This document shows, piece by piece, positions 48,235 through 56,736 of a stretch of 64,000 bases of DNA. The stretch's first letter is position 1; every line of letters begins with the position of its first letter. The stretch lies in contig JACQYS010000011.1 in NCBI GenBank assembly GCA_016208105.1, positions 93,060-157,059 of the forward strand. The letters run 5' to 3'. The notes beneath the pieces are model-generated. The model was not told the origin of the DNA, ran no database searches, and worked only from the letters and a program-made list of their open reading frames with translations. The stretch is from Desulfovibrio sp. GTDB taxonomy: Bacteria; Desulfobacterota; Desulfovibrionia; Desulfovibrionales; Desulfovibrionaceae. Position numbers and translations under genes: made by a program.

Positions 48235-48582
48235 TTTGTCGCAGCGGCGAAAAGCCGGGCCGTGGTTCCCTCCCGGCGGGAAACTACGCGCCTAAGACGA
48301 GTAACAGATTCCGGCAATTGTGAACAGAAAAAGCTGATACGAAGCCATAGATGTATTCATAAATTCAATGCCTCTGTATCATCAACTCTTTCTTTATGCT
48401 GGTAGGATTACACTACTTTTTGACAATGGTGCGCGCTTGGCCACACGGTGAGGCGTTCACGCGCCGGCATCTGCGTCTGGATGGGGGGCCAGCTTAAAAA
48501 GCGCGGCCTCAAGAGTAGATGGCTACAGCACCCAATACGATTCTGAACAAACCATTGGCAGCCGGCCCTGCCAGCCTGGCGG
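48235..48582. other. Intergenic region between the pseudo-receiver gene and the dCache-type kinase gene
   Basis: About 350 bases (400 including the dyad) with no coding region. The stretch 48330-48440 is AT-rich and probably holds the kinase promoter, though no clean -35/-10 pair was found. No terminator with a T-run was seen after the gene that ends at 48583. Confidence 0.4.
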
Positions 48583-50193
48583 TCATCCGGATTGTTCCCC
48601 AGGCTGCTCGGCAGCCTCAATGGTGAAGTACACATCCGTGCCGAGATCGACTTTTGAAAGAATGCACAGCGATCCATGCATCAGCTTTACTAGGCGCATA
48701 ACGATTGTAAGGCCGAGTATCTTTTTCTGCACATGCTTTTTAACCATGGCCGGTTTTGGTTCGTCGAATTCAAATATGCTTTCTATGAGGATGTCCGGCA
48801 TCCCGTAGCCGCTGTCGGACACGATGAACAGGATGTTTTTCAATTTTCCGGACTTGGCTTCGAAGATGGGGCTTGCGCACACCGTTATCTGGCCGGATTC
48901 CGAGAACTTGAAGGCGTTGGAGAGAAGGTTGAAGAGAACCTGCTTCACGTGGTCCTGGCGGCCCTTGAAGTAGGGGGGCAGGGCCTTGTCCAGCTCCAGG
49001 GTGAAGTAGATTCCCTTGGCCTCCATCTGGTGCTTGAACAGCTCCACCAGCGAGCTGATGGTCTTTTCCAGGTTGATGGGTCCGACCTTGGAGGGCATGA
49101 CCACCGTGACCGGCTCGACGATGTTGAAGGTCTCATGGGCCACGGTCAGGGCGTCGATGGCGTCCTGGTCGAGCATGGTCCCTCTTGAGAGAAGGAGCAC
49201 GCCGTTTCGGCTGACGATGTCCTCGGCCAGCACCATGTTGGGCTTGAGTTCGATTATGGCCGCGAACTTGAGCGCATAGCCGCCTTCCTCGGCGATGCAT
49301 TTTTCCAAAGCCTCAAGCATTACCGGATCGTAGCGGTGCTTGTAGGCCTTCATTCTCCCGTAGGCTTCGTACGGGGCCAGCCCGGTGCTCAAAAGCATGT
49401 CGTACTCGACAGCCACCTTCAGAAAGCGCACGCTTTCGGACTGCCCCGGGTTGAATTCCTGGAACTGGGCGGCGATGATGGCCGCCACGGACTCCAGGCG
49501 GGGGATCTGCTCCAAAAGGTTGGCCCCGACGATGGGATGGCTGTGGTAGAGCTTCATGTCGCTCTTGGTCAGCTCCTTCCCGGCGGTTATGTCGTCCAAT
49601 ATTTTCCGAGGGATGGACATGCAGCCGATGTGCGAGAGCATGGTGGCCAGATCAAGCTCCCAGGGAATCTTTTTCTCAAGGGCCTTGGCCATGTTCTTTA
49701 CCAGGTTGCGCACCCGCCGCGTGCGCCCGTAGGCCGCAGGGTTGGCCAGGCTCAGGGCCTCGATGAGCATGCGCACGCTTCCCATGAGCGTCTTCTGCAG
49801 GATCTCCTTCTCGGCGATGTTGGTGTAGTACTGCCTGATGCCCGCCTCGAGCGCCTTGAACATGGTTTCGGGAAGGCAGGGCTTGGTGAGAAAACGAAAC
49901 ACGTGCCCCTGGTTCAAGGCCTTGATCGCGACGTTCACATCCGCGAACCCGGTGAGCATGATGCACACGGTTTCCGGATGGAGCTCGCGGACTTTGATCA
50001 AGAACTCAATGCCGTCCATGCGCTTTAACTTGAGCGCGGAAACCACCACGGCGAACGGCCCGGATGCCCGGATTTGCGCCAGCGCCTGCGCGGGGTCGGA
50101 ACTCGTGGCCACCTCGAAGTGCTTTTGCAGCATGGCCTGGCAGGATTCGAGGGCCTGCTGGTCGTCGTCGACGAAGAGTATTCGTGCTGGCAT
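48583..50193 (-). CDS. Pseudo-receiver, degenerate HD-GYP and HATPase fusion protein
   Basis: 536 residues from ATG 50193 (no clear ribosome site). Residues 1-120 form a receiver with the acidic pair D-D at 9-10 and K in L-T-K-P-C, but the phosphoacceptor position is Ala53 (V-V-V-S-A-L-K) where the neighbouring paralogue has Asp53. Residues about 140-300 follow the HD-GYP pattern but have lost the catalytic pair (M-L-S-H-I-G-C in place of L-H-D-I-G-K) and the H-H-E/GYP region. A small beta module follows (L-x-P-N-M-V-L-A-E-D-I, L-L-L-S-R-G). The C-terminus is a kinase-type HATPase (N-L-L-S-N-A-F, D-S-G-Y-G-M) with a worn second Gly box (K-I-L-G-L) and no phosphoacceptor His domain. It probably acts through protein contacts. 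Confidence 0.85.
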   Translation of the reverse strand: MPARILFVDDDQQALESCQAMLQKHFEVATSSDPAQALAQIRASGPFAVVVSALKLKRMDGIEFLIKVRELHPETVCIMLTGFADVNVAIKALNQGHVFRFLTKPCLPETMFKALEAGIRQYYTNIAEKEILQKTLMGSVRMLIEALSLANPAAYGRTRRVRNLVKNMAKALEKKIPWELDLATMLSHIGCMSIPRKILDDITAGKELTKSDMKLYHSHPIVGANLLEQIPRLESVAAIIAAQFQEFNPGQSESVRFLKVAVEYDMLLSTGLAPYEAYGRMKAYKHRYDPVMLEALEKCIAEEGGYALKFAAIIELKPNMVLAEDIVSRNGVLLLSRGTMLDQDAIDALTVAHETFNIVEPVTVVMPSKVGPINLEKTISSLVELFKHQMEAKGIYFTLELDKALPPYFKGRQDHVKQVLFNLLSNAFKFSESGQITVCASPIFEAKSGKLKNILFIVSDSGYGMPDILIESIFEFDEPKPAMVKKHVQKKILGLTIVMRLVKLMHGSLCILSKVDLGTDVYFTIEAAEQPGEQSG

Positions 50194-50224
50194 GTGCGTC
50201 GTACGTTGTGCGCCCGCAAAGGCG

Positions 50225-51340
50225 TTATTGGCTCTGTCCCGGAAATCTGACCGCCACGGGCTCCACGATGTTCAGGGTGGCCCCGGCCTTCAAGAGGCGC
50301 TGTATGACGGTGTTGTTTAACTCGCCGCTTTTGGACATGAGCAGAAGTCCCTCCCGGGTGACGATGTCTTCCTCCAGGGTCATTGTGGCGTTTAAGTCGC
50401 TTATGTTCACGTATTTGCGCTCGAAGCCGCTCTGCCTGGCGATAAGCTTGCCCAAAGCTTCCAGAATCGCCGGTTCGTAGCTTGACTTGTAGCCGAGCAT
50501 CTTGCTGTAGGCTTCGTGGGGCAAAAGCCCCTTGCTGGTCAAAAGGTCATAGTCGGCGGCGGCCTTGAGAAACCTGGCCCCTTCGGGCTGGAGCGGATGA
50601 AGGTCCATGCTCTGCTCGGCCACCATGGCCGCCACTGGCTCCATGCGCGGGATGGCCTTCAAAAGGCCCGCGCCGATGGCGGGATGGGATTCGTAGAGGG
50701 CCTGCGCGTCCTTGGAGAGGTCCACGCCCGCGGCCAGGTCTTCCAGGACCTTGGGCGGGAGGCCCATGCACCCGATTTGGGACAGCATGGCCGCCAGATC
50801 GAGCTCCCAGGACACCTCTTTGTTTAGGATCTCCGCCATGCCCGCCACCAGGGCCTTGATGCGCTGCTCGCGCCCGAAGGCGAAGGGATTGGCCACGCTT
50901 AACGCCTCGGTGAGCACGCGGATGGTTCCTGTCAGCGTGCCCTGCAAAAGCTCCCGTTCCGATATGACCATGCGGTACTGTTTGATGCCCGCATCGATGG
51001 ACGCGGCCAGGGTTTCGGTGGGGCAGGGCTTTGTCAACAGCTGGAAGATGTTCCCGGCGTCCACCGCCTTGACCGCTGCTTCCAGGTCGGCGAATCCGGT
51101 GAGCATGATGCACACCGTGTCCGGGGCCTGCTCACGCACCTTGGCCAGGAATTCGAAGCCGTCCATGCCGGGCATCTTGAGGTCGGACACCACCACCGCG
51201 AACGGGCCGCCGGACTGTAGCATCTCAAGTCCGGCCTCCGGGCCCACTGCGGTGAATACGGAGTACTTGGCGTGCAGGGTGCGCCGGAAGGAGTCCAGAA
51301 CGAGCTGTTCGTCATCTACAAAAAGCACTTTGTCGGACAT
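50225..51340 (-). CDS. Response regulator with degenerate HD-GYP domain
   Basis: 371 residues from ATG 51340, with AAGGG 6 bases upstream. The receiver is intact: D9-D10, Asp53 in V-V-V-S-D-L-K-M-P-G-M-D-G and the K of L-T-K-P-C. The output part resembles an HD-GYP phosphodiesterase, as in RpfG, but the His-Asp pair is replaced (M-L-S-Q-I-G-C) and the H-H-E and GYP elements are absent, so c-di-GMP hydrolysis is unlikely. The C-terminal 60 residues are the small L-x2-x-M-T-L-x-E-D-I ... L-L-L-M-S module also seen in its neighbour and in the HDOD protein. It lies 31 bases before the pseudo-receiver gene and is clearly its paralogue, without the ATPase domain. Confidence 0.88.
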   Translation of the reverse strand: MSDKVLFVDDEQLVLDSFRRTLHAKYSVFTAVGPEAGLEMLQSGGPFAVVVSDLKMPGMDGFEFLAKVREQAPDTVCIMLTGFADLEAAVKAVDAGNIFQLLTKPCPTETLAASIDAGIKQYRMVISERELLQGTLTGTIRVLTEALSVANPFAFGREQRIKALVAGMAEILNKEVSWELDLAAMLSQIGCMGLPPKVLEDLAAGVDLSKDAQALYESHPAIGAGLLKAIPRMEPVAAMVAEQSMDLHPLQPEGARFLKAAADYDLLTSKGLLPHEAYSKMLGYKSSYEPAILEALGKLIARQSGFERKYVNISDLNATMTLEEDIVTREGLLLMSKSGELNNTVIQRLLKAGATLNIVEPVAVRFPGQSQ

Positions 51341-51587
51341 GGTGAGCCCTTGCATGCGAACGGGCGGCTGTGTGCCCGGCCCGCAGCCATCGATGCGGTC
51401 CGTTGAAGGCGCACATCCGCGCTGGCGCGCCTTCGTTCAGCCGGCGTCATTCTCTACATATTTCTGTACCAGATTGACCAGTCCTGCCAGAATGGCAAGT
51501 AAAGATTGAGTGGAGAGCATATGTTCGGCTCTTTTTGCGGCATGCGTTGAAGGGCGGGCCGCTTGCGGCCCAAGTGTCGGCGCCTGG

Positions 51588-51622
51588 AAAAGAAGCGGCC
51601 CCGCGAGTTGCAACGGGGCCGC
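51588..51622 (-). terminator. Intrinsic terminator of the cytochrome operon
   Basis: On the minus strand, GCGGCCCCG pairs perfectly with CGGGGCCGC over a 10-base loop and is followed by TTCTTTTCC. It lies about 40 bases after the stop of the cytochrome b gene. Confidence 0.85.
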
Positions 51623-51660
51623 CTTCACGGAGCTGTTCTCCGGTTTCCTCGTTGCGTGGG

Positions 51661-52461
51661 CTACAATCCGTGCCGCACCACCTCGCCAAGCCCCCACAGG
51701 GCCAGGAGCCAGCCGCACAGCACCACGGCCCAGCCGACGCACAGGGCCAGCCCGCGCCCGGCAGGGGGGAGGGCGGGGGGGGCCACGGCTGCGCCGCCTG
51801 AAGCCGAAAGCCTCGCCTCCCAGTCCCCGCGCTCATGGCGGATTTCCTCCATGGGCATGCTCCCGCTCACCATGGCCATGTCCATGGGAAAGCGCGACCG
51901 GCGCATGTGGGCCACCGTGAAGTGGATCAGGAAGATGTAGCCCATGGCCAGAAACGCCTCGTCGTGGTGCAGGGCCAGGGCGATGTTCAGCCACCAGCCA
52001 GGCACAAAGCGGGCGGAGGCCACCGGGTTCACCAGCAGAAGCCCGCTCCCGCCGATGATGGCAACGCCCCAGAACACCGCCCAGTAGTCGAACTTCTCCC
52101 AATAGGCCCAGCGGTCCAGGCTCGGGTGCTTGTTGAGCCCGAGCATCCAGCCCACGTGTTTGAAGAAGTCCGAGACGTCGCGCAGGCGGGGCATCATGGA
52201 ATCCGGCCCGGGAACGAGCCCGCGCGGCGAAGTAAACAGCACATGGACGACGTGGGCCAAGAGGAGGGCCACCATGAAGAGTCCGCCGGCCTTGTGCGCG
52301 GCCAGAACCCCGGCCTGACCGCCGAAGAGCCCGGCCAGGCGCTCGCCCCAGACGCTCTCGCCGTAAAGCCTTGCGAAGCCAGTGACGGACTGCGCCATGA
52401 AGCAAAAGGCCATTAAAGCGTGGAAGACCCTCTGGGTGAATGTGAATCGCCGGATGTTCAT
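51661..52461 (-). CDS. Membrane cytochrome b, formate dehydrogenase gamma / b-type family
   Basis: 266 residues from ATG 52461, overlapping the trihaem gene stop by four bases (ATGA). Four main helices carry His residues suited to two b haems: R-V-F-H-A-L-M in helix 1, A-A-H-K-A and L-L-A-H-V-V-H in helix 2, A-L-H-H-D-E and L-I-H-F-T-V-A-H in the later helices. The last helix (A-L-C-V-G-W-A-V-V-L) is an extra. The protein resembles FdhI/FdnI-type subunits that exchange electrons with menaquinone. Here no dehydrogenase is adjacent; the partners are c-type cytochromes, so it may pass quinol electrons outward, or accept them. The direction is not shown. Confidence 0.85.
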   Translation of the reverse strand: MNIRRFTFTQRVFHALMAFCFMAQSVTGFARLYGESVWGERLAGLFGGQAGVLAAHKAGGLFMVALLLAHVVHVLFTSPRGLVPGPDSMMPRLRDVSDFFKHVGWMLGLNKHPSLDRWAYWEKFDYWAVFWGVAIIGGSGLLLVNPVASARFVPGWWLNIALALHHDEAFLAMGYIFLIHFTVAHMRRSRFPMDMAMVSGSMPMEEIRHERGDWEARLSASGGAAVAPPALPPAGRGLALCVGWAVVLCGWLLALWGLGEVVRHGL

Positions 52462-53114
52462 GGCTTGCCTCCCTTGCCGCGGCGTTCACGCAGTTCGCGC
52501 AGGAGCCACAGCGCGGTATGCGGGATGAACAGAAGCAGCACGCCCAAGAGAAGTCCGTGCATGCCCCAGGAGACATAGGAGAGCGACTTGAACTCCCTGG
52601 CCGCCTCTTCCGAAAGAGGCGGGGGTTGGTGGACCACGAACTGGCCGAAGGACGCGCTGGCGTCCTCGTGGCATTTTGCGCACACGTAGGCGTGTTTGCG
52701 CACCGGGTTTAAGCGCGAGAAGAAGTGGTTCACGCTGGCCACCGGTTCCGGGCCATGGCACTGGCGGCAGGAGATGCCGCCGTGCGTGGAATGGGTGTTG
52801 CGCACGGCTCCGGCGTGGCAGTCCTCGCACTTCTTGTAGCGGTAGTAGGGGATGCCCGCGTGCGAATCAGCCAGGAACATGCGGTTGCGGGCTTCCGGTC
52901 CGGACACCGCGAAGCGGCCAGGAGTTCCCTCTTTGGACAGGCTGAAGGCGCCCCGACCCCTGGGCACGGCCTCGGTATTGTCGTAGCGGCCCGTACTCGC
53001 CTCGTATCCGTAATAGCCAGACCTGCGCGACGAAGACTCCCCCTGGCCATAGGACCAGGGCGGCGCGGCCAGCATGCAGCCCAGGGCGAGCAGGGCAATA
53101 TATGCAGTTCTCAT
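52458..53114 (-). CDS. Membrane-anchored trihaem c-type cytochrome
   Basis: 218 residues from ATG 53114. The signal peptide (about 1-23) ends S-Y-G. Three haem sites are visible: C-E-D-C-H, C-R-Q-C-H and C-A-K-C-H, in the middle third. A long Tyr/Gly/Arg-rich segment precedes them. A C-terminal membrane helix (about 183-205, G-L-L-L-G-V-L-L-L-F) anchors it with a short basic tail inside. It would stand in the periplasm between the cytochrome b and the octahaem lipoprotein. It overlaps the cytochrome b start by four bases, and the octahaem gene ends 64 bases upstream, so all three are one operon. Confidence 0.87.
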   Translation of the reverse strand: MRTAYIALLALGCMLAAPPWSYGQGESSSRRSGYYGYEASTGRYDNTEAVPRGRGAFSLSKEGTPGRFAVSGPEARNRMFLADSHAGIPYYRYKKCEDCHAGAVRNTHSTHGGISCRQCHGPEPVASVNHFFSRLNPVRKHAYVCAKCHEDASASFGQFVVHQPPPLSEEAAREFKSLSYVSWGMHGLLLGVLLLFIPHTALWLLRELRERRGKGGKP

Positions 53115-53178
53115 GACGCCCTCCGCTCGTCCGCCACGCTCGCCGGAAATGACCGGCGGATGCGGCGGACCGTTTGCG

Positions 53179-54447
53179 TCAGTTGCCGGCCTTTATCATG
53201 TCCACGCTGTCGATCACCTTGCCCTGGGGCTTTGGCAGCTGGGCCAGGGCGTCGTACTTCTTCTGGAGCGTGGCCAGGTCGTCCTTGGCGTGATGATGGC
53301 AGGTCACGCAGGAGTTGGGGATCTTGGGATCCTTCAGGGTTTCCTTGGGCAGGAGCGCCTTGAACACGTGGCTGTGCAGGTCGCCGGTCTCGGCGCTCTT
53401 CACCACCCGCGGCATGTGGCATCCCACGCAGTTGCCGAAGGAGTGGATGGCGTGGGCCTGGTTGGAGGCAGTTCTGGGATGGCAGGACAGACACTGCTTG
53501 GACCCGGACTCGCGGGTCTGGAAGCGGGTCTTGCCGATGCCCAGTTCGTGCACGTAGTGGCAGGACGTGCAGCTCACGCCTTCCACGAAGTGCTTGGACT
53601 GCTTCCAGTCGATGTACTGCTGGTGGTGGGCCTTGGAGAGTTCGTTGCCGTAGAGGTGCTGGGCGTCGCCAGCGGCGAAGGATGTGGACTTGAAATAGGT
53701 TTCCAGGGCCTTGCCCGGCAGGTAGCCCACCGGCCACTCGGCCTTGTCGTTCTTGGTGGACTTGCCCCGGTTGTGGCAGGAGCCGCATATCTGGGTGGCC
53801 ACGCCGCTGGTGAGCTTGGCCGGGTTGACGATGGTGGTGCGCTTGTCGAACACCTGGGCCTTGGGCAGTGCCGCATGCCAGGAGCCTGGTCCGTGGCAGG
53901 CCTCGCAGCCCACGCTCGGCTCGAAGGTGTTCTTCTGAAGGTCCACGCCGGTGGCGTGGCAGCCGCCGCACTTGAGTATCCAGGAGCTCTTGTCCCAGGT
54001 GGCCTCGTTGTAGTTCACCCAGCGTCCGGTGTCGGAGTTGTACTGGATGGGCGCTATCACCAGCATGCCGTTCTTCTCAACGATGTAGCGCTGCTTCCAC
54101 TGGCTGCCGATGGTGTAGAGCACCTCTTCGGGCTTGGGGATGTAGAATTCCTCGGGTTTTACCTTGAGGTTCTGGAGCTTGGCCAGGTCGGCCCTGATAG
54201 TAGCTGGGTCCAGGTCGGCTATGATGACGTCCTTGTCCTTGCGGGCGTCTCCCAGCATCCGGCTGTGCAGGGTCATCATCCAGGAGTCGAAGTGTTCAAG
54301 ATGGCAGGATTTGCAACGCTCGGAACCGACATATGCCTTGGGCTTGGACGTGACCTCCGCCACGTTGACCTTTTCCCCTCCACCACCGCCGCAGGCCGTC
54401 AGAGCCAGTACCGCCAGTAAGCCCAGGAACAGGGATGCCCGTTTCAT
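53179..54447 (-). CDS. Octahaem c-type cytochrome lipoprotein
   Basis: 422 residues from ATG 54447. The signal peptide has the lipobox L-T-A-C (Cys19) followed by five Gly, so it should be a lipoprotein. Eight C-x2-C-H haem sites are visible, in order: CKSCH, CGGCH, CEACH, CGSCH, CTSCH, CLSCH, CVGCH and CVTCH. Additional His residues could be the distal ligands. A central block (residues about 90-160) has no haem. Proteins of this size and haem count serve as periplasmic or surface electron carriers in anaerobes; the exact terminal acceptor is not evident and no nitrite- or sulfite-reductase-type active site motif was recognised. It is the first gene of the operon. Confidence 0.9.
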   Translation of the reverse strand: MKRASLFLGLLAVLALTACGGGGGEKVNVAEVTSKPKAYVGSERCKSCHLEHFDSWMMTLHSRMLGDARKDKDVIIADLDPATIRADLAKLQNLKVKPEEFYIPKPEEVLYTIGSQWKQRYIVEKNGMLVIAPIQYNSDTGRWVNYNEATWDKSSWILKCGGCHATGVDLQKNTFEPSVGCEACHGPGSWHAALPKAQVFDKRTTIVNPAKLTSGVATQICGSCHNRGKSTKNDKAEWPVGYLPGKALETYFKSTSFAAGDAQHLYGNELSKAHHQQYIDWKQSKHFVEGVSCTSCHYVHELGIGKTRFQTRESGSKQCLSCHPRTASNQAHAIHSFGNCVGCHMPRVVKSAETGDLHSHVFKALLPKETLKDPKIPNSCVTCHHHAKDDLATLQKKYDALAQLPKPQGKVIDSVDMIKAGN

Positions 54448-54544
54448 ATGATGTTCCTCCTCGGTTGACTAAAAACGTGAACCACACCTCATGGAAGACA
54501 GTTTGGGTTCCTACATATCACGCCTGTTTCATTTTTGACAATGA

Positions 54545-54550
54545 ATTATA
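54545..54550 (-). promoter_or_regulatory. Possible -10 element of the cytochrome operon
   Basis: A perfect TATAAT on the minus strand lies about 100 bases before the octahaem start, in an AT-rich stretch shared with the divergent ArsR gene. No good -35 is at 16-18 bases, which could mean that an activator is needed. Confidence 0.3.
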
Positions 54551-54722
54551 GACATAATCGGTATGAAATGAGATTTGCGATTAAAAATTCAGATATATTC
54601 CGGCACGTTCTACGTTTCGAATAGTTTAAAAAATCGTAATACCACCCCTGGGGAGAGCGGTCGTGGCCGATTGTGGACACTTCCCCTTGCCATTCACGCC
54701 GTGGGCAAATTAGTGAGCGCGC

Positions 54723-55094
54723 ATGAAGTCCATCGCCCTCCTCTTCAAGGCCCTCACCGACGAGACCCGACTGCGTATAGTGAACCTTCTTTCCCAGGGC
54801 GAGTTGTGCGTCTGCGACCTGACCCACGCCCTGAACATGCCCCAGTCCACGGTGTCTCGCCACCTGGCCACCCTCAAGAACGCCGGAGTGGTTACGGACC
54901 GGCGGTGCAGGACCTGGGCGTACTACCGGCTTTCGGACGCGGTCGAGCCTTTCGCGCGCGAGGTCCTGCAACTCCTGGCCAAACACATGGGCGGCATCGA
55001 AGAGGCGCTCGCGGACAGCGCCGCGCTGAAGGGGTTTCGCTTGAGCCCGGACAGAAACTGCGAACAGGCGCCGAAACGCGGTGCAAAACAGTGA
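54723..55094 (+). CDS. ArsR-family metalloregulator
   Basis: 123 residues from ATG 54723. A winged helix fills residues 5-90: L-F-K-A-L-T-D-E-T-R-L-R-I-V-N-L-L at the start, then E-L-C-V-C-D-L, the two-Cys As(III)/Sb(III)-binding motif of ArsR, and the recognition helix Q-S-T-V-S-R-H-L-A-T-L-K. Two more Cys lie at R-R-C-R-T and N-C-E-Q. The tail is Lys-rich. ArsR proteins repress until the metal binds. No arsenic transporter or reductase gene is present; the only divergent partner is the cytochrome operon, whose promoter region it shares, so it may control that operon. A terminator follows about 90 bases later. Confidence 0.9.
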   Translation: MKSIALLFKALTDETRLRIVNLLSQGELCVCDLTHALNMPQSTVSRHLATLKNAGVVTDRRCRTWAYYRLSDAVEPFAREVLQLLAKHMGGIEEALADSAALKGFRLSPDRNCEQAPKRGAKQ

Positions 55095-55477
55095 GCCTGT
55101 GCCCCTTGGCGTAAACCCCTGGCCTTTGCCGGCGCGGACTCGCATGCCGGCGTCCACCTTTGTCAGACACAATCCGCACAAAAAAACGCCCCAGACATTG
55201 CCCTGGGGCGCTCGTTTGTTGGCCCAGGGCCGCTATGGCGGGGGACGGTTTCCAGCACCTGTACAGCCCGCTTGCTGGTTCCAGCCGCTGAAACGGGGGC
55301 AGGCCCCAATGGCGCGGCAGGCCTTGCCTGCATGAAAAAAAGGAGTATGAGGGCAGTATCAAGAAGAGTCGGCACGGGCATCACGAGCTTGTTCGTCGCG
55401 TTTGGCCCGCTGTCACCTCGATTTGTGGAGGATGTGTGACGTTGTAAGCCAAGAACCATCGTTTCAGGGGGTGGGTT
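55095..55477. other. Intergenic region after the ArsR gene
   Basis: About 383 bases with a bidirectional terminator-like hairpin at 55181-55220 and no coding region that I trust. Confidence 0.4.
55181..55220 (+). terminator. Terminator after the ArsR gene
   Basis: CGCCCCAG pairs with CTGGGGCG over an 8-base loop. On the plus strand it is followed by CTCGTTTGTT; on the minus strand by TTTTTT, so it could work both ways. Confidence 0.7.
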
Positions 55478-56131
55478 GTGAAAAGCCTGCGAATCTCCTT
55501 GCTGTGGTTGGTGTTTGCGATGTCGCCCGCGACCGGCCTGACTCAGGTGATGGAAGGGCTCACGCCTGTCATCGACTCCCGGACCAGTGTGTCAATCTGG
55601 AACGACGCCATGCTGGAAGGTTTACTGAACGCCGTCACGCCACAGGGATCCGGCACGAGCGGCGTTTCCCCGTTTTCCGGAAGCTTGGGAGGGCAGTCGT
55701 CCTCTTTTCCTTTCCTGTCCATCGACGAGGTTATCGCCCAGATGCCCGCCAAGAACAGCACGATTCCCAGCGTGCTGGACGATCTAACGAGCCTGCTGCC
55801 TTCCGGCGGCGCAGCCGCACCCACGACATGGGGATCGTCTCTCCCGCCCTGGACGGGTTTCTATATCGGAGAGGGGGCCTACGGACAGTCCGGCAACCAG
55901 GGAAGCCAGACGTTCCCATTCATCATGTATTCGCCCTCGGACATGCCGTCCCTGCTGCCGGGCGCAACCGGGAGCATCCCCAGCGTGCTGGATGATGTAA
56001 CGAGCCTGCTGCCTTCCAGGGCGACCACGACCCAGCAGGGCGGGGCGGGCGCAAACACCATGGGCGTTCAGACCGACTCCTCTTTTGAGATGTACGGCGG
56101 CGTATCAGTTTGGAGGTGGTCCGGGCCTTAA
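55478..56131 (+). CDS. Exported protein with duplicated I-P-S-V-L-D-D segment
   Basis: 217 residues from GTG 55478, with a G-rich ribosome-site region upstream. The signal peptide ends around A-T-G-L-T-Q. The mature part is rich in Ser, Gly, Pro and Thr. The 14-residue block I-P-S-V-L-D-D-L-T-S-L-L-P-S occurs at 55763-55804 and, with one change, at 55976-56017; the DNA copies differ at only three of 42 bases, so the duplication is recent or constrained. F-P-F-x3 and S-L-L-P also recur. The end is W-R-W-S-G-P. I do not recognise the family; it may be a cell-surface or secreted protein. It is convergent, with 11 bases between stops, with the next gene. Confidence 0.7.
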   Translation: MKSLRISLLWLVFAMSPATGLTQVMEGLTPVIDSRTSVSIWNDAMLEGLLNAVTPQGSGTSGVSPFSGSLGGQSSSFPFLSIDEVIAQMPAKNSTIPSVLDDLTSLLPSGGAAAPTTWGSSLPPWTGFYIGEGAYGQSGNQGSQTFPFIMYSPSDMPSLLPGATGSIPSVLDDVTSLLPSRATTTQQGGAGANTMGVQTDSSFEMYGGVSVWRWSGP

Positions 56132-56142
56132 GGGGGGCCTCT

Positions 56143-56721
56143 TCAGCGCGGGGCAACCGCCGGAACGCACCACTGCCCGGCAGCCGTGTTCAGCTCGCCC
56201 GCCAGCTTCCCGTTCTCGTAAAAGCTCACCTTGGTGTAGGCGCGCTTCGGGATGAGGAGGCTCAGCTGGTTCTTCACCGTGTAGGTCGCCCTGGTTGTGG
56301 GCGCGGTGTACCTGTAGAAAAGGGTAAGCTCCGTCCCGTTCTCCACCACGCGCTCCACCGTGAAGACAGCGTCCATGTTTTCCGGGGCGGGCATCACCCT
56401 GGCAACCACGAGAACCTGTTCCTTTTCGAATGTTTGAGGCGAAGGAGCGTAAGGGCGCGCGCCTCCCATCACCGGAGCGGCATGGAACACGGCGGCGTAC
56501 TGGGCGGGAAAGCTAAGCAGGGCGCACAGCACCGGAACAGTGTTCTCGTCCCAGTTCACGACGAAGTTCTGGTATTCGCCGGATGCGATGCGCGTATATG
56601 AAACGGCACGCTCCTGCGCCTGGGCCCCAGCGATCCCGCAGGCGTAGGGGAGGGCGCCCGCCAGCATGGCCACAGCCGCAACAGCTGCCGCCAGAATTGA
56701 GAAAATTGAGCGTTTGTGCAT
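56143..56721 (-). CDS. Exported protein, possibly PrcB-like
   Basis: 192 residues from ATG 56721. The signal peptide runs to about residue 35 (A-Q-A). The mature part has an N-terminal strand region with Trp, then F-E-K-E-Q-V-L-V-V-A-R-V-M-P-A-P-E-N and V-E-R-V-V-E-N-G-T-E-L-T-L-F-Y-R-Y, ending in S-L-L-I-P-K. That order resembles the PrcB_C domain of small protease-complex subunits, but this is an impression only. One Cys pair (C66 region and the C-terminal W-C-V-P) may form a disulfide. It lies 15 bases after the next exported protein gene, in one leftward operon. Confidence 0.68.
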   Translation of the reverse strand: MHKRSIFSILAAAVAAVAMLAGALPYACGIAGAQAQERAVSYTRIASGEYQNFVVNWDENTVPVLCALLSFPAQYAAVFHAAPVMGGARPYAPSPQTFEKEQVLVVARVMPAPENMDAVFTVERVVENGTELTLFYRYTAPTTRATYTVKNQLSLLIPKRAYTKVSFYENGKLAGELNTAAGQWCVPAVAPR

Positions 56722-56736
56722 GGACCCTCCGCAAGA

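Noticed and set aside
54723..55094. Part of an arsenic resistance operon
   Set aside because: No arsenite pump, arsenate reductase or arsenic methyltransferase gene lies nearby.
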